A program made the position numbers and the translations under genes. The notes beneath the pieces are model-generated. The model ran no database searches, had not been told where the DNA came from, and worked only from the letters and a program-made list of their open reading frames with translations. 64,000 nt of DNA from DASZRZ01 sp963732925 (GTDB taxonomy: Bacteria > Acidobacteriota > Terriglobia > Terriglobales > Acidobacteriaceae): contig CAVTBJ010000003.1 of NCBI GenBank assembly GCA_963732925.1, positions 20,666 through 84,665 of the forward strand. Direction: 5' to 3'. Shown in pieces: positions 27,046 through 35,032 of this stretch (position 1 is the stretch's first letter; each line of letters starts with the position of its first letter).

Positions 27046-27396
27046 CTAGGACGGGATGACACCGGTCCAGAGCGCCATTCTCTCCATGACCTCATTTCCA
27101 GTTACGCCGCGGACGACGCCAGAACCATCGAGATGAAGGCTGGCGCGAGTAATATGAGTGATCCACTCGGTCGTCGAGACCAGCGCATCCAGCTTGGCGG
27201 GGTCGCCTTTCATCAGAAAGAACCCGTTCAAGTCGCCTCCGTGTGTGTCGAGGAACACAATGTCGAATCCCTGAATCGCACCCTTCTGTTGCAAGCCACC
27301 CAGGTACTTTACGAATTCCTCGAAATGCTGCGCGCTGACCTTTTCCCGTCCGGGAATCGACCGATTCCAACCAAAAAGCATGACGTTTGAAGCCAT
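27046..27396 (-). CDS. Conserved hypothetical protein, probably a dimeric alpha/beta-barrel
   Basis: The 116-residue protein (MASNVMLFGWNRSIPGRE..., GAIQGFDIVFLDTHGGDLNG, FFLMKGDPAKLDALV, SLHLDGSGVVRGVTG) has alternating strands and amphipathic helices like the YCII/Dabb ferredoxin-like barrels. I do not recognise a defined family, so no reaction is assigned. AAAAGGAG lies just upstream of ATG 27396. It is divergent from the HdeD-like gene. Confidence 0.65.
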   Translation of the reverse strand: MASNVMLFGWNRSIPGREKVSAQHFEEFVKYLGGLQQKGAIQGFDIVFLDTHGGDLNGFFLMKGDPAKLDALVSTTEWITHITRASLHLDGSGVVRGVTGNEVMERMALWTGVIPS

Positions 27397-27610
27397 TGTT
27401 GTTCTCCTTTTGAGATAGCATCGAGATCGTACTCGTCTGGCGCCGAGGCTGCCAAGGAAGTAGTCGCACAGCCGAGGTCCCTGGTCCCACTGCGGCTCCC
27501 GGAGTTTGGCGCGGACATTTCCATTCGCCCAATGTACGCCATGACTGTGCAAGCGTAGAATGTCCCGCGTTCAAAGATCACAAAGGGAGTCTTGGCATCA
27601 GGAGGTCCCA

Positions 27611-28168
27611 ATGGCAGAGCTTAGCTCTTCCGGAATCGTGCGGCGAGCTTCGACGTGGTCCATTCTCAGCGGGGTTCTGCTGATCATTCTCGGCATACTG
27701 GCAATCGGATCGCCGTTTCTTGCCGCCGTCGCTGTCAACATCGTTCTCGCCTGGCTGATCATGCTGGCAGGCGTCGTCCATCTGATTTTCGCCTTTCAGG
27801 CTCATGGGCCCGGCAGTTTCCTATGGAAACTGCTGGTCGGGCTTGCCTATATCGCCTTTGGCGTGTACCTGGTCCTGCACCCGGTTCTAGGCGTCGAATC
27901 GCTCACCTTGGTAGTCGCTGTGCTCTTCCTTCTGGAAGGCGTGCTGGAGATGGTGCTGTTTTTCAGGTTGCGCCGCTTGCAGGGATCCATTTGGATGCTG
28001 CTCGACGGCATCGTTACGCTCTTGCTGGGTCTGATGATCTACAGTGGATGGCCGTCGAGTTCGAACTGGGCCATCGGCATCCTGGTGGGCGTGAGCCTGA
28101 TCTTCAGCGGCGTCACCCGTCTGGTTCTGTCGCTGGCAGTGCGCAAGGCGGTGACGGCGATGGCATGA
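27611..28168 (+). CDS. HdeD-like (DUF308) membrane protein
   Basis: The 185-residue protein has six hydrophobic segments in three repeated pairs (SILSGVLLIILGILAIGSPF, VNIVLAWLIMLAGVVHLIFA, GLAYIAFGVYLVLHPVLG, LVVAVLFLLEGVLEMVLFF, LLDGIVTLLLGLMIYSGWP, WAIGILVGVSLIFSGVTRL), the layout of DUF308/HdeD inner-membrane proteins linked to acid resistance. AGGAGG lies 4 nt upstream of ATG 27611. Confidence 0.85.
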   Translation: MAELSSSGIVRRASTWSILSGVLLIILGILAIGSPFLAAVAVNIVLAWLIMLAGVVHLIFAFQAHGPGSFLWKLLVGLAYIAFGVYLVLHPVLGVESLTLVVAVLFLLEGVLEMVLFFRLRRLQGSIWMLLDGIVTLLLGLMIYSGWPSSSNWAIGILVGVSLIFSGVTRLVLSLAVRKAVTAMA

Positions 28169-28299
28169 TTCGACGCGGCCGGAGGCCGCCACGTGATTGC
28201 CCACTCTCTCAGGCTTGCCGGGCGAGGCATTGCCAGCCCGGCCGCGTTTGAAATTTCGTGTTTTTCACCAGTTTCCACCCTCGAACGGAGGCACAAGGC

Positions 28300-28968
28300 A
28301 TGGGAGGCTTGATTCCGCTGAGCGATGCGTCCCGGCGCCCAATGCGTACTCCCATTGTCACCGCCCTGATCATCATCGCGAATGCCTTGATGTTCGGCCT
28401 GGAGCTGGTGCGCGGCCAGGACTTCGTCATCCAATGGTCGGTGATTCCCGCTGAAATTGTTTCCGGCCACCACTGGATCACGATTCTGACGGCAATGTTC
28501 ATGCACGCCGGATGGCTGCACATCATCGGCAACATGGTGTTCCTGTGGGCCTTCGGTCCTGAGATCGAAGACGCGATGACTCGCGGCCGCTACCTGATGT
28601 TTTACCTGCTGGGGGGGACGGTGGCCATGCTGGCCCAGGTTGCAGCCAGCCCCTCCTCCACAATTCCCAACCTGGGCGCGAGCGGGGCCATTGCCGCGGT
28701 CATGGGCGCATTTCTGGTTACCTATCCTCGTGACCAGATTCGAGCGGTTTTATTCCTCTTTGTTTTTGTGCGCATCACCTTCATTCCGGCGTCGCTGCTG
28801 ATTGGCTTTTGGTTCCTGACCCAGCTCTTCAGTGCCGGGACCGTGGCCAGCGTACAAACCGGCGGGGTGGCCTACCTGGCGCATGTTGGTGGGTTCATCT
28901 TCGGAGCCGCCACGGCCCGCTGGTTTGAAGACCCCGCCCGGCTCGCCTGGCAGCGCGGCGGGGATTGA
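28300..28968 (+). CDS. Rhomboid-family intramembrane serine protease
   Basis: The 222-residue protein has six to seven membrane helices, MFMHAGWLHIIGNMVFLWAFG (the HxxxN loop), the catalytic Ser in GASGAIAAVMGAF and the catalytic His in AHVGGFIFG. It cleaves transmembrane substrates within the inner membrane; substrates are not known. ATG 28300 has GGAGG about 10 nt upstream. The order of motifs fits the GlpG-like bacterial type. Confidence 0.9.
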   Translation: MGGLIPLSDASRRPMRTPIVTALIIIANALMFGLELVRGQDFVIQWSVIPAEIVSGHHWITILTAMFMHAGWLHIIGNMVFLWAFGPEIEDAMTRGRYLMFYLLGGTVAMLAQVAASPSSTIPNLGASGAIAAVMGAFLVTYPRDQIRAVLFLFVFVRITFIPASLLIGFWFLTQLFSAGTVASVQTGGVAYLAHVGGFIFGAATARWFEDPARLAWQRGGD

Positions 28969-29312
28969 AATCCATGCTAACTCCTTTGCGGCAATGTTCT
29001 TGCAGGTAAGTGGCCCGTGCCGTGGAGAAATTCGGCAGCTCCGGAAATCCCCCGTCGGCCTTGTACTTTTTTCTCTCAGCGTCATCTAAGGCTTAGAGAA
29101 CGCGATCCATGGAGATGTCCCGATCAGCATTGACTCTCCGGGAAGGCCGGGGTACTCTAGTCGCAGATGTCAGCTGCTTCCACCCTGTGGCGAGCACCCA
29201 GCCCTTCCTTGGTAGTTCCATCCATTTGCGTGTGCCCAGACGGGTCCTTTTCCAGAAAAACTGGTTTGTGCCAGGCCTGTGCTGTGGCCGTGAGGGATAC
29301 GCCTAGAGCTAA
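28969..29312. other. Intergenic gap without recognisable gene
   Basis: No ribosome site followed by a credible frame is seen; the short frames here lack homology. The promoter of the phoH operon probably lies inside. Confidence 0.5.
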
Positions 29313-30389
29313 ATGAAGAAGAATATCGACATCAGCCCCAACATCGAAGCGCTGTTTGGAGCCCGGGACGAATACCTCCATCTTATGGAGGAAGGGCTCA
29401 ACGTCACCATTGACCTGAAGGCAGAGAGCGTGGAAATCCAGGGCGCCGCCCGCGACGTCGCCCGCGCCGAGCAGATCTTCGCCGACTACGACTCTCTGCA
29501 GCGCAACGGATTCACCTTTCAGAATGGCGATCTCGGCTCCATGCTGCGCGTGATTGCCTCCGATCCCGCGGCCACCCTGCGGGGACTTGCCGAGGCCGGA
29601 CGGCAGAGGTCCTTTGGCCGCCGCAGCGTGCAGCCCAAGAGCATCAACCAGCGCCGCTACCTGGATGCCATTGAGAGCCACGACATGATCTTTGGCATCG
29701 GTCCCGCCGGCACGGGGAAAACATACCTGGCCGTTGCCATGGCCATTTCCGCTCTGGCGGCCAAGAAGGTGAACCGCATTATCCTGGCGCGCCCTGCCGT
29801 GGAGGCGGGCGAGCGCCTGGGATTCCTGCCCGGCACCTTGCAGGAAAAGGTCGATCCCTACCTGCGCCCGCTCTACGACGCTCTTTATGACATGCTTGAG
29901 CTGGAGAAGGTGGACCGCTACCTGGAGAAGAACATCATTGAGATCGCGCCCATCGCGTTCATGCGCGGCCGTACGCTCAACGATTCCTTCATCATCCTCG
30001 ACGAAGCCCAGAACACCACCGCCGAGCAGATGAAGATGTTCGTCACCCGCCTGGGGTTTGGCTCCAAGGCGGTGATTACCGGCGACATCACGCAGATCGA
30101 TCTGCCCAACAAGCGCAGTGGTCTGGTCGAGGCCATGGACATCCTGAAGGGCGTGCAGGGAATCTCGTTTGTCCGCTTCGACGAGAGCGACGTGGTGCGC
30201 CACAGCCTGGTGCAGCGCATTATCCGTGCTTACGATGAACACAAAACGCAAAGCGAAGTGGATCAGCTTTCGCTCTCCCTGGGCCGTTTGAACGACTCGC
30301 GTAACGGCAACGGCGCGGGAGTGCAGGGTTTTGAGATACCGGCCCCCGGCGATACTCAGGCGGAATCGCGCGAGGCGCTGGAAAATTGA
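29313..30389 (+). CDS. phoH: PhoH family protein (YbeZ-like ATPase)
   Basis: The 358-residue protein has an N-terminal KH-like part (LNVTIDLKAESVEIQGAA), then the PhoH P-loop ATPase: KSINQRRYLDAIESHDMIF, Walker A GPAGTGKTYLA, ARPAVEAGERLGFLPG, GRTLNDSFIILDEAQN (Walker B) and GSKAVITGDITQIDLP. YbeZ acts with YbeY in rRNA maturation and RNA quality control. It leads an operon with ybeY, corC-like and era, a widely conserved set. Confidence 0.93.
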   Translation: MKKNIDISPNIEALFGARDEYLHLMEEGLNVTIDLKAESVEIQGAARDVARAEQIFADYDSLQRNGFTFQNGDLGSMLRVIASDPAATLRGLAEAGRQRSFGRRSVQPKSINQRRYLDAIESHDMIFGIGPAGTGKTYLAVAMAISALAAKKVNRIILARPAVEAGERLGFLPGTLQEKVDPYLRPLYDALYDMLELEKVDRYLEKNIIEIAPIAFMRGRTLNDSFIILDEAQNTTAEQMKMFVTRLGFGSKAVITGDITQIDLPNKRSGLVEAMDILKGVQGISFVRFDESDVVRHSLVQRIIRAYDEHKTQSEVDQLSLSLGRLNDSRNGNGAGVQGFEIPAPGDTQAESREALEN

Positions 30390-30448
30390 TAACAGGAAGT
30401 GTGCGGGAGGGTTGCGGTTGCGCCCCTCCCGTTCACTTTTTACGTTTG

Positions 30449-31003
30449 GTGATCGTATACAAACCGGTGGAGGGCATTAGCCAGCGAGGCTTAAGCCTCT
30501 TCTTGCAGCGGGCCCGCAGTGCGGTCCGTCTTGCGGGCGAAGTGAACGTCATACTCACCTCGAGCGCCCAGATGCGCACCCTGAACCGCCAGTTTCGCGG
30601 CAAGGACCGGGCCACGGATGTGCTTTCCTTTCCTTCTCCTCCGGCGCTGGCGGCGCAGTTTTCCGGCGACATGGCGATTTCCGTCGATATCGCCGCTCGC
30701 AATGCCTCCCGCTACGGACATTCGCTCATGCAGGAAATCAAAGTGCTCCTGCTGCACGGCATGTTGCATCTCGCCGGTTACGATCACGAACACGATCATG
30801 GAATCATGGCTCGCAAGGAGGACCGCTTGCGCCGCCAGCTCGGGCTCGGGGGCGGTCTGATCGCTCGCAGCACTGGAGCGGAGCCTGATAGGCGAAGCCG
30901 GCGGGTGGCGGGTGGCGCAAAACGCAGCGGGGGCTCCGCAGCAACGCGCGATTCCCAGCGCCAGCCCCGGCGGGGAACGGCTTCCCTGAGACAGGTACGA
31001 TGA
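30449..31003 (+). CDS. ybeY: Endoribonuclease YbeY with Arg-rich C-terminal tail
   Basis: The core fits YbeY: YKPVEGISQRGLSLFLQRAR, NRQFRGKDRATDVLSFP and the zinc motif LLHGMLHLAGYDHEHDH (HGxLHLxGYDH). YbeY processes 16S rRNA 3' ends. After LRRQLGLGGGLIAR there is an extra tail of about 45 residues rich in Arg, Gly and Ser, beyond the usual end of the family. GTG 30449 (VIVYKPVEG) is chosen because the family starts right before this segment; an upstream TTG at 30386 would add an unlikely leader. Its stop overlaps the next start. Confidence 0.9.
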   Translation: MIVYKPVEGISQRGLSLFLQRARSAVRLAGEVNVILTSSAQMRTLNRQFRGKDRATDVLSFPSPPALAAQFSGDMAISVDIAARNASRYGHSLMQEIKVLLLHGMLHLAGYDHEHDHGIMARKEDRLRRQLGLGGGLIARSTGAEPDRRSRRVAGGAKRSGGSAATRDSQRQPRRGTASLRQVR

Positions 31004-32295
31004 CTTTAGGCTTGATTGCGGCGATTCTGGTTCTTCTCGGAGTGCTTACGCTCGTTTCCTACGTGGAGCGCATTTACACCGAGATGGGCAAGTTTTTGGC
31101 GCGGGAGTTTCAGGAAAATATCGAAGCCTTCGAGCAAACGGTGGAGAAGCGCCTGAAGGTCGGCCGGGAGCGCATCTCGCTCTCCATGGCGGTGCTCGAA
31201 CAATGCGCGACAGCCGCCATTGCCGTCCTGCTCGCTTTTGTGACCTTCCACAACCGGCACTTTACCTCGGCGGAGCTGGCCCAGATTGCCGTCTTGCTGA
31301 TCGCCATCATTATCATCTTCAACCGGGTGATTCCCTTCGTCCTGTTCTCGCGCACACGCGGAGAGTGGCTCAACGGTTATGTGTGGTTCCTGCGGGGGCT
31401 GATTTATCTTGCCCTGCCGGTCACGCTGGTCATTGGATTCTGCCTCTCGGTTGCCACACTCACCCGGGAGCATACGGACCGCGAGCCGGAGCATCCCTCC
31501 GAGGCCGTCGATGCCTTGATTGAAGCCGGTCAGGAGGAGGGCATTCTGGAAGGAACCGACCGGGACCTGATCCACTCCGTCGTGGAGTTCAGCGACAAGG
31601 TGGTTCGCGAGGTGATGACGCCCCGTCCGGAAGTCTTCGCTGTTCCCGGGGAAATCACCGTGGAGCAGTTTACCGAGATGCTGCGCACCAGGCCCTACTC
31701 GCGGGTTCCTGTCTACGAAGGCAGCATCGATCACATCGTCGGAATCGTTTTTGCCCACGACGTGCTGCAGGTCGCCGACAGTGAAGCCCGCACCCGCACC
31801 GTGCGCACGCTCATGAAGCCGGAGGTGCGCTACGTCCCGGAAAGTAAGCGCGTCAGCGACTTGCTGCGGGAAATGCAGCGTGAGAACGTGCACATGGAAA
31901 TCGTAGTGGATGAATACGGCGCCGTTGCCGGCGTGGTCACCATCGAAGACCTGGTGGAGGAAATCGTCGGCGAGATCCGCGACGAGCACGAGGCTAGCGA
32001 CGACGTGGTTCCCGAAAGCGAGGGTTCCTTCCTCGTTCCCGGCAACATGGATGTGGATCGCCTGGACGACCTGTTCGGTGTCCGCCTCGGCGATGTCGAA
32101 GCCAGCACAGTCGCCGGCCTGGTCAGCGAGGCCGCCGGCCACATCCCGCGCCCGGGAGAACTGGTGCAGGTGGACGGGCTGCGCTTTGAGATTCTGGAAT
32201 CCTCCGAATATCGCGTTCTGCGCCTGCGCATTACTCGCGCCCCGTCGCCGGAAACCGAATCGCCCAGCCCTGAGTCTCGCCAGATCCGGGCATAA
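31000..32295 (+). CDS. CorC/HlyC-type CBS-domain protein with N-terminal membrane region
   Basis: The 431-residue protein has an N-terminal membrane part (LIAAILVLLGVLTLVSYV, AIAVLLAFVTF, IAVLLIAIIIIFNRVIPFVLF, LIYLALPVTLVIGFCLSV). It is followed by the acidic EGILEGTDRDLIHSVVEFSD linker with MTPRPEVFAVP, a CBS pair (RVPVYEGSIDHIVGIVFAHD; HMEIVVDEYGAVAGVVTIED) and a C-terminal transporter-associated (CorC_HlyC) domain. The family is linked to Mg2+ or Co2+ efflux and is often mislabelled hemolysin. It overlaps ybeY by four bases and precedes era. Confidence 0.88.
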   Translation: MTLGLIAAILVLLGVLTLVSYVERIYTEMGKFLAREFQENIEAFEQTVEKRLKVGRERISLSMAVLEQCATAAIAVLLAFVTFHNRHFTSAELAQIAVLLIAIIIIFNRVIPFVLFSRTRGEWLNGYVWFLRGLIYLALPVTLVIGFCLSVATLTREHTDREPEHPSEAVDALIEAGQEEGILEGTDRDLIHSVVEFSDKVVREVMTPRPEVFAVPGEITVEQFTEMLRTRPYSRVPVYEGSIDHIVGIVFAHDVLQVADSEARTRTVRTLMKPEVRYVPESKRVSDLLREMQRENVHMEIVVDEYGAVAGVVTIEDLVEEIVGEIRDEHEASDDVVPESEGSFLVPGNMDVDRLDDLFGVRLGDVEASTVAGLVSEAAGHIPRPGELVQVDGLRFEILESSEYRVLRLRITRAPSPETESPSPESRQIRA

Positions 32296-32300
32296 TCATC

Positions 32301-33257
32301 ATGAAATCCGGTTTTGTCACCATTCTGGGCCGGCCCAATGCCGGCAAGTCCACGCTGCTGAATGCCCTCGTGGGCGAGAAACTGGCTATCGTCACCCACA
32401 AGCCGCAAACTACGCGTAATCGCCTGCAGGGTGTTCTGAACGTGCCCGGCGGCAAAGGACATCCCCGGGCCCAGGTCGTGCTGGTGGATACTCCCGGAGT
32501 TCACAAACCGGATACCCGCCTGGACAAGCAGATGATGCGTGAAGTCTATGACGCCCTCGACGGCTCCCATCTCATTCTGCTCATCACGGATGCCACGCAG
32601 AAGCTTGGGGCTGGAGAAAAGTTTGTTGCCGAACTGGTTGGTCGCTCGCCCACTCCGGCGATTCTGCTGCTCAACAAAATCGACCGCCTCGACAAGCGCA
32701 AGCTGCTTCCCATCATCGAGCACTGGAGCAGGAAACATGCTTTTCGCGAGATTGTCCCCATTTCCGCGTTGAAACGCGACAACCTTGACCTATTGCTGGA
32801 AAAGATCGTAGAAAACCTCCCCCAGGGGCCGGCCTACTTCCCGCAGGATCAGCTTACGGACATGCCCGTTCGCTTCCTGGTCGCGGAGGCCGTCCGCGAG
32901 CAGGTGCTGCTCGCAGCGGAAGAAGAAGTTCCTTACGCCGCCACCGTGCTCATCGACCAGTACGAAGAAGGTGGCAAGCTGGACCGCATTGCCGCCACCA
33001 TTTACGTCGAGCGCGAGGGCCAGAAGGCCATCGTGATCGGCAAAGGCGGGCAGATGCTCAAGAAGATCGGCACCGCCGCTCGTCTGGAGATCGAGCGCAT
33101 GCTGGGGAAGAAAGTGTTTCTGGAACTGTTCGTGAAAGTCCACCCGGGCTGGCGTGATTCGACCAAGTTCGTTGAAGGACTGGACTGGCGCCGCCAGTTG
33201 CAGGAGATGGCCGAGTGGGAGAGAAGACGGGCCGCTAGCCAGGACAATCCAGCCTGA
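32301..33257 (+). CDS. era: GTPase Era
   Basis: The 318-residue protein has G1 GRPNAGKST, an effector segment HKPQTTRNR, G3 VDTPGVH and G4 LLNKIDR. The KH domain contains IYVEREGQKAIVIGKGGQML, as in Era. Era binds the 3' end of 16S rRNA and checks 30S assembly, together with YbeY and YbeZ encoded upstream. It starts 5 nt after the CorC-like stop. Confidence 0.95.
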   Translation: MKSGFVTILGRPNAGKSTLLNALVGEKLAIVTHKPQTTRNRLQGVLNVPGGKGHPRAQVVLVDTPGVHKPDTRLDKQMMREVYDALDGSHLILLITDATQKLGAGEKFVAELVGRSPTPAILLLNKIDRLDKRKLLPIIEHWSRKHAFREIVPISALKRDNLDLLLEKIVENLPQGPAYFPQDQLTDMPVRFLVAEAVREQVLLAAEEEVPYAATVLIDQYEEGGKLDRIAATIYVEREGQKAIVIGKGGQMLKKIGTAARLEIERMLGKKVFLELFVKVHPGWRDSTKFVEGLDWRRQLQEMAEWERRRAASQDNPA

Positions 33258-33380
33258 GATAAGGCCTGACCCAACCGCCTGAGAACCAGCCTGAGGCAAA
33301 CGTCTGCCATCATTCCTTGCATTGCCGATGCCGCGTGCAGCCCGTTCGGAGAAAATTCGCTTGGTATACTCTGGGTGGAA

Positions 33381-33677
33381 ATGCTCACTCCAGACTCGCG
33401 CTTCATAGCAGCAGCCATGCTGCTGTTTATGGCCGCTCTGTCGTGCCTGGCTTCAGGTTTGCTGATCCTCGAGATGACGGCAAAGCTGAATCAGGACCTG
33501 CCCGAACAAGAACACGTATCTTTTGCCTTTTGGCGGTACGGTAAATGCCGTGAGCTGTTTCGGCGTTACCACAGCACCTGCCCGGAAGGTTCTCTGGCGA
33601 AATACAGCAAGCTCGCCTTTGCAGCCAGCGTCGTTTTCCTTGTGGGATGTGCCTGGGTCCTCGGCTTTTTTGGTTGA
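33381..33677 (+). CDS. Small hypothetical two-helix membrane protein
   Basis: The 98-residue protein has two membrane helices, at the N-terminus (FIAAAMLLFMAALSCLASGL) and C-terminus (LAFAASVVFLVGCAWVLGF), around a polar hairpin (FAFWRYGKCRELFRRYHSTC). There is no family I recognise. An extended -10 (TGGTATACT) ends 10 nt before ATG 33381, with only a weak GGTGG ribosome site. The gene is convergent with the response regulator at 33680. Confidence 0.55.
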   Translation: MLTPDSRFIAAAMLLFMAALSCLASGLLILEMTAKLNQDLPEQEHVSFAFWRYGKCRELFRRYHSTCPEGSLAKYSKLAFAASVVFLVGCAWVLGFFG

Positions 33678-33679
33678 AG

Positions 33680-35032
33680 TTACTCTTTCACCGCAATCCC
33701 CAGAGTCTTCATTTTCCGGTACATGTGACTGCGCTCCAGTCCCAGGACCTCCGCGGTGCGGCTCACATTGCCGTGGTTTTCATCCAGCTTTTTCAGGATG
33801 TAGTCGCGCTCGTAGGCCGCTCGCGCCTGCTGCAGGGTGGAAAACTCCCCTCCTGCGCGGCGGGCTCCATTGCGATACACCAGCGGAGGCAGGTGCTTGC
33901 GATCCAGCTTCGGGGCCGTGGGGTTCATGATCACGATACGCTCGATCACGTTGCGGAGTTCGCGCACGTTGCCCGGCCAGGAGTAGCGCATCAGGGCGTC
34001 CACGGCGTCATCTGTGATTTCTCTGGAGCGGCGGCTGTAGGCTGCGGAGAACTCCTTGAGAAAATGCGAGGCCAGTAACGGGACGTCTTCCAGCCGTTCC
34101 CGCAGTGGCGGCACGAAGAAGGGAATTACGTTCAGCCGGTAGAAGAGGTCCTCGCGGAAGTTGCCGCGTGAGATTTCCTCTTCCAGATCATGATTGGTGG
34201 CGGCGATCACCCGCACATCGACGGTAATGGACTCTTCGCCGCCCACGGGCGTGAAGCGCTGTTCTTCCAGCGTGCGCAGCACCTTGGCCTGGGTCTTCAG
34301 GCTCATGTCACCCACTTCGTCCAGAAACAGCGTTCCCTGGTCGGCTTTCTGGAAGCGGCCCTCCTTGTCGGTGGTGGCCTCGTGAAAGGCTCCCCGGCGG
34401 TGCCCGAACAGTTCGCTTTCGATCAGGTCTTCCGGGATGGCCGCGCAATTCAGCTCCACGAACATGGCGTCCTTGCGCAGGCTCTGGGAATGGATGGCGC
34501 GAGCCACCAGTTCCTTGCCCGTGCCGGATTCTCCGAAGATGAGCACGCGCCCGTTGGTCGGCGCCATCAGGCCAATCTGCTGGCGCAAGGCCTTCATAGG
34601 TACGCTGTTGCCCACAATGGCGCTGCGCGGTTGTTGTTTTTGCTTGAGCTCGCGGTTTTCGTGGCGAAGGCGGCGCGCTTCCAGGGCGTTCTTCACCAGG
34701 ATCAGGGTCTTTTCCAGCGACAGCGGCTTTTCCAGGAAGTCGTACGCGCCCAGCTTGGTGGCGCGCACCGCCGTTTCAATCGTGGCGTGGCCGGAGATCA
34801 TAATGACTTCCGGGGGGTCTTCCAGTTTCTTGATGTTCTCGAGGACGTCGAGTCCGTCCATGCCCGGCAGCCATATATCCAGCAGGACCAGGTCGAAGCG
34901 GCGTTCCCGCAGAAGGTCGATAGAGGCTTCGCCGCTGGCCACCCCCGCCGATTTGTAACCCTCATCTTCCAGCACGCCGCTGAGCGACTGCCGGATTCCC
35001 GCTTCGTCGTCGACAATAAGAATCCTAGGCAT
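33680..35032 (-). CDS. NtrX-like sigma-54-dependent response regulator
   Basis: The 450-residue protein has a receiver domain (LIVDDEAGIRQSL, phospho-Asp in LVLLDIWLPGMDG), an AAA+ domain (Walker A GESGTGKE, GTLFLDEVGDM Walker B, ERLEDVP) and a Fis-type HTH (GNVSRTAEVLGLERSHMYRKM). The GAFTGA loop that touches sigma-54 reads GAFHEA (34376-34393), either a real change or two nearby homopolymer errors. With the overlapping kinase at 35025 it forms an NtrY/NtrX-type pair, in which NtrX controls nitrogen, redox or envelope genes. Confidence 0.88.
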   Translation of the reverse strand: MPRILIVDDEAGIRQSLSGVLEDEGYKSAGVASGEASIDLLRERRFDLVLLDIWLPGMDGLDVLENIKKLEDPPEVIMISGHATIETAVRATKLGAYDFLEKPLSLEKTLILVKNALEARRLRHENRELKQKQQPRSAIVGNSVPMKALRQQIGLMAPTNGRVLIFGESGTGKELVARAIHSQSLRKDAMFVELNCAAIPEDLIESELFGHRRGAFHEATTDKEGRFQKADQGTLFLDEVGDMSLKTQAKVLRTLEEQRFTPVGGEESITVDVRVIAATNHDLEEEISRGNFREDLFYRLNVIPFFVPPLRERLEDVPLLASHFLKEFSAAYSRRSREITDDAVDALMRYSWPGNVRELRNVIERIVIMNPTAPKLDRKHLPPLVYRNGARRAGGEFSTLQQARAAYERDYILKKLDENHGNVSRTAEVLGLERSHMYRKMKTLGIAVKE

